The notes below the pieces were generated by a model. That model was not told the origin of the DNA and did not search any database. It was given only the letters and a program-made list of their open reading frames with translations. This document shows positions 33,469 through 42,368 of a stretch of 64,000 nt of DNA, piece by piece (position 1 is the stretch's first letter; the number at the start of each line of letters is the position of its first letter). Both the position numbers and the translations under genes were made by a program. The stretch lies in the NCBI GenBank assembly GCA_947463785.1, contig CANHRG010000005.1, forward strand, positions 58,196-122,195, given 5' to 3'. Source of the stretch: Sphingobacteriaceae bacterium (GTDB lineage: Bacteria > Bacteroidota > Bacteroidia > Sphingobacteriales > Sphingobacteriaceae).

Positions 33469-35355
33469 ATGTTGAAGATTAAACGTCTTATTTTTTGTTT
33501 AGGAATTTTAGTACTGGCGGCATGTGCAGGTGAAACTGACCTGCGTACTATACCCATCGAAGATTTTTTCAAAAATCCGGAGAAAACCTCATTCAAAATT
33601 TCACCAGATGGGGAATACATCGCATACCTGCAGCCCTACAAAAACCGCTTGAATATTTTTGTACAACACATTTCGAATACTAAAGTTGTTCAGGTTACGG
33701 CCAGCACCGATCGCAACATTGGCAATTATTTTTGGGCCAATAATAACCAATTGATGTATTTTAAGGATACCAATGGGGATGAAAATCGTCGTTTGTATGC
33801 CGTAAATAAAGATGGTTCTCAAGTTCGGGATTTGATTCCTGATAAAAAAGTCCGGATTCGTATTATCGGGCTCGACCGCGTAAAGCCAAATCAGGTCTTG
33901 CTAGCTTTGAATAAGCGTGATTCTACGGTTTTTGATGCTTATCGATTGGATACACAAACCGGTATACTCAATTTGTTAGTCCAAAATCCGGGTAACATCA
34001 GTGATTGGATAGCCGATTCAGAAGGTCAGTTGCGTTTGGCAGTGGCCAACGACGGCGTTTTTGAAACGTATTTGTATCGCGGTAGCGAGCGTGAATCGTT
34101 TAAAAAGTTATTCACGAATAATTTTAAGACTACGGTTAGGCCAATTGGCTTTTGTTCGGAGTCTGACTGTTTGTATGCACTTTCCAACCAGGGCAGAGAT
34201 AAAACAGCTTTGGTTGAAATCAATTGTAAAACCGGTAAAGAAACTCGGATTATTTACAGTCACCCGGATGTTGACCTGACTGATGCCGGTTACTCAAAAC
34301 AGACCAAAAAACTACTTTTTGCAGAATACACTACTTGGAAGAATCAGCGAGAATACCTGGATTCCACAACTAAAAGCCTATTCAAAAATTTAAACCGACT
34401 CTTGCCAAACACGGAAATCCGTATTACAGATAAAAACTTAGCTGAGGATAAATTTATCATTCGTACCTACACCGACCGCAATCCAGGTGAATTTTATTTG
34501 TATCAAACCGCAACTGGCAAGTTGAGTAAACTGGCGGCGTTCAATTCGGCCATAAAACCTGAAGAATTGAGTGAAATGAAACCCATTTCATTTACTGCTG
34601 GCGATGGCACACCCATTCAGGGTTATTTAACCCTGCCAAAAGGTAAGGATGCTAAAAATTTACCCATAGTGGTGCTTCCTCATGGTGGTCCTAATGCTCG
34701 AAATACTTGGTCTTACAATGCTGAAGTTCAGTTTTTGGCAAATCGTGGATACGGTGTTTTTCAGTTGAACTTCAGAGGATCCACCGGATACGGGAAAGCA
34801 TTTTGGTCGGCCGGATTTAAACAATGGGGTGGTTTAATTCAACAAGATATTACCGATGGCGTACGTTGGTTGATTAAGCAAGGTATCGCCGATCCGAATA
34901 GAATTGGTATTTATGGATTTAGTTTTGGCGGTTATTCGGCTTTGATGGGGCTGTACACTCAGCCCGATCTGTATGCCTGCGGTGTTTCGTATTCTGGTCT
35001 GAGTAATCTATACTCTTATCTCAAATCTATACCGCCCTATTACAAACCTTATCAACTCATGTATCAGGAAATGGTAGGAAATCCGGCAACAGATGGCGAA
35101 TACCTTCGCAAGGCATCTCCGGTATTTCATACCGATAAAATTCAGGCACCTTTACTCATTGTACAGGGCGCCCGCGATTCACGGGTTACTATTAACGAAA
35201 CCGATCAATTGGTAAAAGAATTAAGAAAACGTAAAGTGCCGGTAACTTACCTGGTTAAACCCAATGAGGGCCACGTGTTTAGAAATGAGGAAAACCGACT
35301 GGATTTCTACCTGCACCTAGAAAAATTCCTGCAAAAAAATCTGAAAGGGAGGTAG
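33469..35355 (+). CDS. S9-family prolyl oligopeptidase-like serine peptidase (lipoprotein)
   Basis: The 628-residue protein carries a lipoprotein signal with lipobox LAAC, an N-terminal beta-propeller (starting PDGEYIAYLQPYKNRLNIFVQ) and a C-terminal alpha/beta hydrolase domain. The catalytic triad is visible: Ser485 in GFSFGGYS, Asp570 in GARDSRV and His602 in NEGHVF. The oxyanion region is PHGGPNARNTWSYN. It resembles acylaminoacyl peptidase/dipeptidyl peptidase-type S9 enzymes, and should cleave short peptides in the periplasm or at the cell surface. It is read away from the DUF4286 gene and is followed six bases later by a sensor kinase. Confidence 0.92.
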   Translation: MLKIKRLIFCLGILVLAACAGETDLRTIPIEDFFKNPEKTSFKISPDGEYIAYLQPYKNRLNIFVQHISNTKVVQVTASTDRNIGNYFWANNNQLMYFKDTNGDENRRLYAVNKDGSQVRDLIPDKKVRIRIIGLDRVKPNQVLLALNKRDSTVFDAYRLDTQTGILNLLVQNPGNISDWIADSEGQLRLAVANDGVFETYLYRGSERESFKKLFTNNFKTTVRPIGFCSESDCLYALSNQGRDKTALVEINCKTGKETRIIYSHPDVDLTDAGYSKQTKKLLFAEYTTWKNQREYLDSTTKSLFKNLNRLLPNTEIRITDKNLAEDKFIIRTYTDRNPGEFYLYQTATGKLSKLAAFNSAIKPEELSEMKPISFTAGDGTPIQGYLTLPKGKDAKNLPIVVLPHGGPNARNTWSYNAEVQFLANRGYGVFQLNFRGSTGYGKAFWSAGFKQWGGLIQQDITDGVRWLIKQGIADPNRIGIYGFSFGGYSALMGLYTQPDLYACGVSYSGLSNLYSYLKSIPPYYKPYQLMYQEMVGNPATDGEYLRKASPVFHTDKIQAPLLIVQGARDSRVTINETDQLVKELRKRKVPVTYLVKPNEGHVFRNEENRLDFYLHLEKFLQKNLKGR

Positions 35356-35361
35356 AAGAGG

Positions 35362-37032
35362 ATGGAAGTTAAAAAGCCGTTCTACCGTAAGAATTTTACA
35401 CTGATCATTTCATTCATTGTCTTGATCTCGCTGTCTTTCATCTTGGCGCTTATTTTGGCGTATAGCCTCACGAGCAAAAATGTAGAAAACGATTTTTCGT
35501 CGAAAAAGATTGAAACATTTGAGCGCATTATTGAACCTTACAACGACTTTTTCCAGAACAGTATTCCGGAAATCTCCTATTATCAGGGCTATCTAGATTC
35601 GGCCTCTGCTCGAAAATACGTGAGCGATATCACTGCAAAGTACCCGTTCGTTCAACGGGCTATTTTCTACGATACAGAAATCTCCAACCACCAATTGGAT
35701 GACGGTTTAAGAGCCGGTCGCCTGGCTTTGGGGCCTAAAGCGGTTTATCAGTTCGGGAAATCTGTTCCAAAAGATTCGGTTATTCTATTTAAGAACAATA
35801 AGCCCAATAGTCTTTCCTTAAAAACTGCCGATGAGTTTAATAAAATGGCCATCAAGTTTAGTGGATTTATTGAAACTGCCGATACCACCAAAGCACTGAG
35901 CAACGACCAAATATTTAGTACGTTTTACAGTATTTATCCTAACCGGATTACTTACCTGAACATTCCGAGGAGAGAGGAGATCAGCATTTTTCAAGACTTA
36001 ATGCTAAACGATCGGTCAAGATCACCGGTATTTGAGAAAGACATGTTCAGTTTCTGGCTTAATCCGGCTCGCTTGCCCATAATCAACAGTCACCCTGAGC
36101 TTTATCAGCAAATTAAAATTGTACCGGTGGTATACGAGTTATTGGGTGAGCAAGATGACCAATTGACCACCGAAATTGCACTTCCGGGTCCATTTTCGGG
36201 GTATAAACTTTTCTTGAGCTCTTCACCTGGATTCCATCAAAGAACCATTTTTACCCGTTTTTTACCTATTGCTGGTTTGCTCTGTTTGATCTATGCCTTC
36301 TTAATGATTATTGCTTATCTGATTTATCGTAATCTGTACATCAACGAAATGATGTTTAAGCTTCAGTACGATTTCATCAATAACCTGACGCATGAATTTA
36401 AAACTCCCGTTAGTGTCATCAAGGTGGCTGGGAATACCATTGGTAACAGCACTTCTATTTCAGATAAAGAACGCTTGCATTATGCCAAGATTTTGGATGA
36501 AGAGGCCGATAAGCTCAATAACCTGATGAATAGATTACTTTCATTTACTCAGATTGAAAATAAAGCCATCCAATTGCATGTAGATGAGATTGATTTGGAG
36601 CTGTTCTGCCAAAAACGTAAAGAGGCGTACGAGCTAGATAAGCCCGATTATCAGATTTCCTTTTCGATAGCGGGACTGAAGTATTTCAAAACAGACTCGG
36701 TATTGCTATCTAGTATTTTTAATAATCTGATGGATAATGCCTATAAATATTCTGAACCAGGTCGTAAAAGCTTACGCATCGAAATCGTAAAAACAGGCGA
36801 ACACATTAGTTTTAAGTTTATAGATGAGGGTATTGGTATTTCGAAAGAAGACCAAAAACATATTTTCCAAAAATTTTACCGCATTGAAAACCGATACAAC
36901 CAACAAGGTAGCGTAGGGCTCGGCTTGGCCTTCTGTAAAGAACTCGTTAATTTTATGAATGGTAGTATCTCTGTAAAAAGTCAGTTGGGTAAAGGTTCAG
37001 TGTTCACCATTCAATTACCTTATCAGGAATAG
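35362..37032 (+). CDS. Membrane sensor histidine kinase (HisKA type)
   Basis: The 556-residue kinase has an N-terminal helix (LIISFIVLISLSFILALILAYSL), a roughly 250-residue periplasmic sensor domain, and a second helix (LPIAGLLCLIYAFLMIIAYLIY). Its kinase core has the H box FINNLTHEFKTPVSVI (His344), the N box NNLMDNAYKYSEP, the G1 box FIDEGIGIS and the G2 box GSVGLGLAFCKELV. All kinase residues look intact. The sensor domain is not a family I recognise. It is followed one base later by its OmpR-type regulator. The S9 peptidase gene upstream may be part of the same transcript. Confidence 0.93.
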   Translation: MEVKKPFYRKNFTLIISFIVLISLSFILALILAYSLTSKNVENDFSSKKIETFERIIEPYNDFFQNSIPEISYYQGYLDSASARKYVSDITAKYPFVQRAIFYDTEISNHQLDDGLRAGRLALGPKAVYQFGKSVPKDSVILFKNNKPNSLSLKTADEFNKMAIKFSGFIETADTTKALSNDQIFSTFYSIYPNRITYLNIPRREEISIFQDLMLNDRSRSPVFEKDMFSFWLNPARLPIINSHPELYQQIKIVPVVYELLGEQDDQLTTEIALPGPFSGYKLFLSSSPGFHQRTIFTRFLPIAGLLCLIYAFLMIIAYLIYRNLYINEMMFKLQYDFINNLTHEFKTPVSVIKVAGNTIGNSTSISDKERLHYAKILDEEADKLNNLMNRLLSFTQIENKAIQLHVDEIDLELFCQKRKEAYELDKPDYQISFSIAGLKYFKTDSVLLSSIFNNLMDNAYKYSEPGRKSLRIEIVKTGEHISFKFIDEGIGISKEDQKHIFQKFYRIENRYNQQGSVGLGLAFCKELVNFMNGSISVKSQLGKGSVFTIQLPYQE

Positions 37033-37033
37033 T

Positions 37034-37723
37034 ATGCAAAAAGACATCAAAATTGCCGTAATCGAAGACGATGAGAATCTACGTTTTCTGGTAGCCAAGC
37101 GTTTAAGCAACGAAGGCTATCAGGTGATGGAATCCGCAGACGGTTTGGCTGCTGAGCAACTCATTTTGCAAGCACAGCCCGATATTGTGCTGTTGGATTG
37201 GATGTTGCCCGGTAAGCAAGGTTTGGAAGTGTGCCAGTCTATCCGCGAACAAGGGTTTGAAAATCTGATCATCATGATGACCGCCAAAGCACAAGACGTA
37301 GATAAAATTGATGCCTACAGCGCCGGTGTTTCAGACTATGTAACCAAACCCTTTAACATGGATTTGCTGGTGACCATCATCACCAACAAGGTGAAATATT
37401 TTATCAATAACGATAAATCCGAAGTACATAAGTTTGGTGAAATTGAGCATCATCCAAACATTCATTCTCTCTTCAGTCAAGGAAAGAAAATCGAGTTAAC
37501 CATTTTAGAAAACCGCATTCTGCTTTACTTTTTAAAAAACACCAACAAGGTAGTAACCCGTGAAGAGCTCATGCTGGAGGTTTGGGGCTATCAGGCCGAT
37601 GTAAACACGCGGACCCTGGATATGCACATTGTACGTTTGCGGAAAAAAATTGAAAAAGATTCAGAGCGGCCAAGTTTTCTCCAAACTGTTCGTGGAGTTG
37701 GTTACCAGTTTGTAATTGAATAA
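37034..37723 (+). CDS. OmpR-family response regulator
   Basis: The 229-residue product has an N-terminal receiver domain with phospho-acceptor Asp55 (IVLLDWMLPGKQG), the acidic pair EDDEN at the start, the conserved Thr/Lys (MMTAK and DYVTKPF), and a C-terminal winged-helix DNA-binding domain of OmpR/PhoB type (LTILENRILLYFL, VTREELMLEVWGY, TRTLDMHIVRLRKKIE, VRGVGYQFV). It lies one base after the sensor kinase and is clearly its partner. Targets are unknown; the GH31 glucosidase downstream, separated by 27 bases, could be one. Confidence 0.95.
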   Translation: MQKDIKIAVIEDDENLRFLVAKRLSNEGYQVMESADGLAAEQLILQAQPDIVLLDWMLPGKQGLEVCQSIREQGFENLIIMMTAKAQDVDKIDAYSAGVSDYVTKPFNMDLLVTIITNKVKYFINNDKSEVHKFGEIEHHPNIHSLFSQGKKIELTILENRILLYFLKNTNKVVTREELMLEVWGYQADVNTRTLDMHIVRLRKKIEKDSERPSFLQTVRGVGYQFVIE

Positions 37724-37750
37724 TCTTTCATTCACATTGTATATTAGCGC

Positions 37751-40144
37751 ATGAAATTCAGACTCTTCTTCGTACTGTTTTTAGGAACAGTTCATTTACT
37801 TCTTGCTCAAACTCCTTCAGTTTATCAATCTTTTACTACCCAAAAGGATACCCTAATTGTACAAACCAGTACTCATAAAATTTTGGTTCAACCCTATGCT
37901 GCCAAAACTATTCGGGTAACGCATTTACCCAATAGACAGCATACACTCAACCATTCGGAAGTACTTGTTGGCAAACCCATGCCAACCAGAACTGTAATTA
38001 CAGACAAGCAAGCATACATTCAGTTTTCAACCGATTCCTTGCTAGTGCGCATAGACAAGCAAAGTCTACAGATTCAATTCTTTGATCTTGTGAAAGAGAA
38101 TCTAATCAGTAAGAACCAGTCTTATCTTGCTGGCTCCGACAAGGGAGGAAATTTGAAGTTTTCTTTGGATGACCAGGAAGCACTCTATGGTGCCGGATCA
38201 AGGGCGATTCCGGTAAACAGACGGGGCTATTTATTGGAAAATTACCATCAGCCTCATTACGGCTATGGTTTTGGTGAACAGAACCTCAATGTGTCTGTTC
38301 CTATGATCGTATCCTCAAAAAGTTATGCCCTTTATTTTGAAAATCCGAGCTCCGGGACGTTGGATTTAGGTAAGACTCAAAAAGATCAACTGATTTATAC
38401 TGCAGAGAATGGACAGCTTTCCTATTTTTTTATACAAGGCACCAACGATCAAATCCTGAATGCTTATACCAATCTTACCGGGAAACAACCTCTGCCACCA
38501 CGTTGGGCAATGGGCTTTATTCAATCTCGTTTTGGTTATAAATCGGCTCAAGAAACTTTAGAAACGGTAAAGAAAACCAAGGCCGCCGGTTATCCCATCG
38601 ACGCAACAGTTCTCGATCTCTTCTGGTATGGAGAAGTAAAAACCATAGGTAATCACGATTGGCGCCGTGACTCCTTTCCGGAGCCCGAGAAAATGATCCG
38701 TGAATTGAAACAACTGGGCGTTAAAACCATCCCGATTACACAAACTTTTGTAACCAAACTTTCGGATAACTTCGATAAAGCAACTCAAGTGGGTTTGTTC
38801 ACTAAAAATGCTGCCGGTAAAGATTATATCATTGAAGATTTTTGGGCAGGTCCCGCAGGATTGCTCGATATTTTTAAGCCCGAAACACAACAATACCTCT
38901 GGAATTTTTATCGAAAAAGAATTGATGAAGGGGTAGCCGGTTGGTGGTGCGATTTAGGTGAGCCTGAAAAGCATCCAGACGGGATGGTACATAGCAATGG
39001 CATGGCCCGTGATGTTCACAGTATTTATCCGTTAACCTGGTCCAAGACCATTTACGAGGGTTATCGTAAAGATTTTCCGCAGCAACGGGTGTTCAATTTG
39101 GCACGTTCAGGTGGAGCGGGAATGCAGCGATACGCTACTTTTCCATGGAGTGGAGATGTGTTACGTTCGTGGAATGGGTTTAAGGCCCAAGTTCCGGTGA
39201 TGTTGGGTATGAGTATGAGCGGAATAGGATACATGCACTCTGATGCAGGTGGTTTTGGTCAGGGTGAGAAAGATGCCGAGTTGTATATCCGTTGGATGCA
39301 ATTTGCCGCATTTACTCCTATTTACCGAGCCCATGCCGACCCTGCAGTTGCCACTCCTGAACCTGTATTTTGGGACAAGGCTACCCAAGGCCTAGTGAAA
39401 CCGTTTGTGAAATTACGCTATCGTTTTTTGCCCTATAATTATTCTTTAGCCTACCAAAACGCTAAAACCGGCAGGCCTTTGGCTTTACCATTGAATTATT
39501 TTGATAGTACTAATGCTAAACTGGCTTCTGTTGATGATGCCTATTTATGGGGTAGCGATCTACTTGTTGCTCCAATTCTTGAAAAAGGTAAAACCGAACG
39601 AAAAGTAATTTTTCCGGACGGTAAATGGATTGGCTGGTGGGATGGTAAAACGTATGCTCGTTCAGCAAAAATTAAAGCAGATCTCAGTAGTCTCCCTCTT
39701 TTTGCCCGTTCGGGGTGTATTATTCCTTTAACCACAGATTTGGAAAACACAGAAAAATATACCGGCGATACACTCATTGTTCGTTACTTCCCCGATGCTA
39801 AAAAGCAAGCTAATTTTACCTTATATGAAGACGACGGCAACGATCCGGATGCAATAAGCAAGGACAATTACCAGCAACTTAAGCTTACCGGCACTCCGGC
39901 CAAGCAAGGTCAACTGATTGAAATCAGCAGTTCAAAACCAGGCAAAGCCAGAGAAGTTTACGTTGAGGTTTCTGAGGTAAAATCTGCTAGAAAAGTACAA
40001 GAAGCTGGTCGAGAGCTTAGTCTGGCTAATTCTGAAGAGCAAATGGTTAAACAAGCGGGCAGCTATTGGTACGATTCAGAGCGTAAGATTTTGCATATTC
40101 ATTACCGCTTCGCAGGAAATCAGGCTAAGCTAACAGTTTACTAG
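37751..40144 (+). CDS. Glycoside hydrolase family 31 alpha-glucosidase (secreted)
   Basis: The 797-residue protein has a signal peptide (MKFRLFFVLFLGTVHLLLAQ), an N-terminal GH31 beta-sandwich with YGAGSRAIPVNRRGYLL, and the catalytic barrel beginning PPRWAMGFIQSRFGYKS. The nucleophile is Asp401 in WWCDLGEPE and the acid/base Asp469 in FPWSGDV. The C-terminal beta domains follow, with SSLPLFARSGCIIPL. It should cleave alpha-glucosides or alpha-xylosides in the periplasm. A TATATTAG word three bases before the ATG resembles a -7 box. The last 15 bases overlap the convergent UbiA-like gene. Confidence 0.93.
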   Translation: MKFRLFFVLFLGTVHLLLAQTPSVYQSFTTQKDTLIVQTSTHKILVQPYAAKTIRVTHLPNRQHTLNHSEVLVGKPMPTRTVITDKQAYIQFSTDSLLVRIDKQSLQIQFFDLVKENLISKNQSYLAGSDKGGNLKFSLDDQEALYGAGSRAIPVNRRGYLLENYHQPHYGYGFGEQNLNVSVPMIVSSKSYALYFENPSSGTLDLGKTQKDQLIYTAENGQLSYFFIQGTNDQILNAYTNLTGKQPLPPRWAMGFIQSRFGYKSAQETLETVKKTKAAGYPIDATVLDLFWYGEVKTIGNHDWRRDSFPEPEKMIRELKQLGVKTIPITQTFVTKLSDNFDKATQVGLFTKNAAGKDYIIEDFWAGPAGLLDIFKPETQQYLWNFYRKRIDEGVAGWWCDLGEPEKHPDGMVHSNGMARDVHSIYPLTWSKTIYEGYRKDFPQQRVFNLARSGGAGMQRYATFPWSGDVLRSWNGFKAQVPVMLGMSMSGIGYMHSDAGGFGQGEKDAELYIRWMQFAAFTPIYRAHADPAVATPEPVFWDKATQGLVKPFVKLRYRFLPYNYSLAYQNAKTGRPLALPLNYFDSTNAKLASVDDAYLWGSDLLVAPILEKGKTERKVIFPDGKWIGWWDGKTYARSAKIKADLSSLPLFARSGCIIPLTTDLENTEKYTGDTLIVRYFPDAKKQANFTLYEDDGNDPDAISKDNYQQLKLTGTPAKQGQLIEISSSKPGKAREVYVEVSEVKSARKVQEAGRELSLANSEEQMVKQAGSYWYDSERKILHIHYRFAGNQAKLTVY

Positions 40145-41008
40145 GTTCCATGCTTCAAAAAACAGCCAGGGTAAAATCAGCATCCCATCCAGAAAAAGGA
40201 AATAGAAATATTCGTTTCGTTTATGTTGTGATTTGAAGATAAGCCAGGATACCATCAGTGTACTGCAAATGAGCAACCAAAATGCAGGTTCCTGGTATGA
40301 GAATTGGGAGGCAGTTAGCCCAATAAATCCTAGTAAGAGTAATTGACAAATCACGTAGGAATTGGATTCGCCCAACAGTACCGGAATGGTTTTAAGCGCA
40401 TAGATCTTGTCTTGGTACAAATCCCGAATATCAAACGGGATGGTAATTGCTGTAATGAAAATAAACCGATGAGCTAATAAGAGCACTAAACTTTTAGTAT
40501 TACTAATTAATAAATGTTGATGTTCGAGTTCAATAATTGGAAGTACTACTGCGGTGAGCGACCAAACTAACGCAATCACGAAAAGTTTCAATCCGGGAAT
40601 GTTTCTTAAACTTATTTTTTGATGCTGAACTCTAAGAATAGGGATGTTGTACCCTAAAGCAATAATTCCCAAAAATGCCAATAACAGCTGCGCCTGAATA
40701 GAAATGGATAGGCTAATCATCACCACCATAAACGTGGCAATCAATGTTAGCGAAGCCATGAACCGTTGTCTGGAAAAAAACCAATGTGTTCTTTTAAAAG
40801 GAGAATCGGCAAGTTTTTCGGGCTTTGATAATATCAAACTCAGATTGTACAGTACCAGGGTGGCCAGAAATACAAGTACAATTAATTTTAGATCGGGTTT
40901 TACGTTTAGTAGTTGATAGGTGAGCGCAACTTGAGCAGCAGCACCAATCGAAATGAAAATGTTGCTGAATAGTATAAAGTCTATAAACTGAACTATTCGT
41001 TTTTGCAT
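40130..41008 (-). CDS. UbiA-superfamily-like membrane protein with degenerate first Asp motif
   Basis: The 292-residue product has about eight hydrophobic segments arranged as in UbiA prenyltransferases. The second Asp-rich element is recognisable (PFDIRDLYQD: Asp193, Asp196, Asp200) and is followed by LKTIPVLLG, which is typical of the superfamily. At the place of the first motif (NDxxDxxxD) the sequence is VLYNLSLILSKPEK (about residues 52-65), without Asp. Catalysis by the usual magnesium-diphosphate mechanism is therefore doubtful. It starts two bases after the metallophosphoesterase on the same strand, so the two form an operon. Its end overlaps the GH31 gene by 15 bases. Confidence 0.65.
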   Translation of the reverse strand: MQKRIVQFIDFILFSNIFISIGAAAQVALTYQLLNVKPDLKLIVLVFLATLVLYNLSLILSKPEKLADSPFKRTHWFFSRQRFMASLTLIATFMVVMISLSISIQAQLLLAFLGIIALGYNIPILRVQHQKISLRNIPGLKLFVIALVWSLTAVVLPIIELEHQHLLISNTKSLVLLLAHRFIFITAITIPFDIRDLYQDKIYALKTIPVLLGESNSYVICQLLLLGFIGLTASQFSYQEPAFWLLICSTLMVSWLIFKSQHKRNEYFYFLFLDGMLILPWLFFEAWNLVNC

Positions 41009-41010
41009 GT

Positions 41011-42282
41011 TTATACCTGCGGTGGATTGCCCGATTTTAATTCAAATACGGTAATCTCTGGCAAAATACCTACACGGCCGGGGTAGCCTAAAAATCCGTA
41101 GCCCACATTAACATACAGTTGTTGCTGATTTTCACGGTATAGGCCTGCCCATTCTTTATAAATGTATTGAACCGGGCTCCATTGTATGAACTCATTTTTA
41201 ATGCCAAACTGCATGCCGTGGGTGTGTCCGCTAAACATGGCATCTATTTGAGGGTAATCTTTCAGTACCTGAGCTCGCCAATGTGAGGGGTCGTGAGAGA
41301 GTAGCAATTTAACCGGAGCATCGTCAGTTCCTTGTACGGCCAAGTCCATACGGCCGTATTTTGCAAAGCGTCCGGCACCCCAATTTTCAATACCTAAAAT
41401 GGCAATTTCCTCTCCATTAATTTTCAGGCGGCGGTGCTCATTTAGTAGCAAGTCCCAGCCCATATTTTGGTGTGTTTTTTTCAGATTAGCCAGATTGATG
41501 GCTTTCGCTTTTGATGGACCTCTTCCGTAATAATAATCACCATAATCGTGATTTCCCAAAACGGAATATACGCCAAGAGGTGCTTTCACTTTGGTGAAAA
41601 TATCTTGATATTCTCTCATTTCAGAGGCGACATTATTTACCAAATCTCCAGTAAAGAAAACAGCATCGGGTTTCTCGTTCAGTAACATTTCTACACCCCC
41701 CAATACGGCCTTTTGATCGTAAAAACTACCCGAGTGGATATCAGAAAGCTGACCGATCAGCATCCCATCAAAAGATTTAGGCAGATTAGGCAGGTATAAT
41801 TTTCTTCTGACCAATTGGTAATCGTATGCTCCCGACAAAATGCCAAAACTCAAGGATGATAAGGGCACAGCAGCAGCCAGCATACCTGCTTTAACCAAAA
41901 ATTGTGATCGACTAATTTTTTCAGATTGTGGGGCTGCTGTTTCTGAATTTGTTTTTGAGGAACCCCGTCTTTTCTTCATCCAAATAATTCCACGGCGTAT
42001 ATCGTCGATAATTAAAAAAGGTATGGCGATTAGTTTTGCAACGGCAGTGAGAAAGAAGGCCACCATTAAAATTGCCCTGAGCGTTAGTCGGATGTTGAAA
42101 TAGATACTCAAAAAAACACCCAGAATAAGAAAGATTGAATACCCCCACCAGATGTAGCCGAAATTCCTTTGTTGTTTAGGAGTCCATTTCGGACGTATGG
42201 ATTTTATCGCCTTAAACAGGTAAACGTCGATAATGAGCAGTATAACGGTGATGAATAGGAGAGCAAATATACGATTGGCCAT
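41011..42282 (-). CDS. Membrane-anchored metallophosphoesterase
   Basis: The 423-residue protein starts with several helices (IFALLFITVILLIIDVYLF, FGYIWWGYSIFLILGVFLSIYF, ILMVAFFLTAVAKLIAIPFLII), then SQFLVKAGMLAAAVPLSSLSFG, and then a calcineurin-like phosphoesterase domain. The dinuclear metal site motifs are complete: GQLSDIHSG, FTGDLVNN, LGNHDYG, LLSHDPSHW and FSGHTHG. It resembles YkuE/UDP-diacylglucosamine-hydrolase-like enzymes that act near membranes. The substrate is not evident. The UbiA-like gene follows two bases later. Its promoter lies inside a striking inverted repeat at 42287-42342. Confidence 0.92.
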   Translation of the reverse strand: MANRIFALLFITVILLIIDVYLFKAIKSIRPKWTPKQQRNFGYIWWGYSIFLILGVFLSIYFNIRLTLRAILMVAFFLTAVAKLIAIPFLIIDDIRRGIIWMKKRRGSSKTNSETAAPQSEKISRSQFLVKAGMLAAAVPLSSLSFGILSGAYDYQLVRRKLYLPNLPKSFDGMLIGQLSDIHSGSFYDQKAVLGGVEMLLNEKPDAVFFTGDLVNNVASEMREYQDIFTKVKAPLGVYSVLGNHDYGDYYYGRGPSKAKAINLANLKKTHQNMGWDLLLNEHRRLKINGEEIAILGIENWGAGRFAKYGRMDLAVQGTDDAPVKLLLSHDPSHWRAQVLKDYPQIDAMFSGHTHGMQFGIKNEFIQWSPVQYIYKEWAGLYRENQQQLYVNVGYGFLGYPGRVGILPEITVFELKSGNPPQV

Positions 42283-42286
42283 AAGG

Positions 42287-42342
42287 GTAAACAGGGAATT
42301 TACTACTTCAAAAGTAAGGTTTTGGAAGCATTCCCTGTTTAC
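42287..42342. promoter_or_regulatory. Inverted repeat bracketing the metallophosphoesterase promoter
   Basis: Perfect 13-base arms GTAAACAGGGAAT (42287-42299) and ATTCCCTGTTTAC (42330-42342) are separated by 30 bases. The minus-strand -7 word TACTTTTG (42316 down to 42309) lies between them, and the promoter-proximal arm ends four bases before the ATG at 42282. The arm centres are 43 bases apart, about four helical turns. It could be a pair of operator half-sites or an RNA hairpin upstream of the start. Confidence 0.6.
42309..42316 (-). promoter_or_regulatory. Promoter -7 box (TACTTTTG) of the metallophosphoesterase operon
   Basis: This is a perfect TAnnTTTG on the minus strand, placing transcription start near 42305 and a leader of about 23 bases. 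It is centred between the arms of the 13-base inverted repeat. Confidence 0.5.
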
Positions 42343-42368
42343 ATGGGGTCATAAATTAGGCTAAATTT

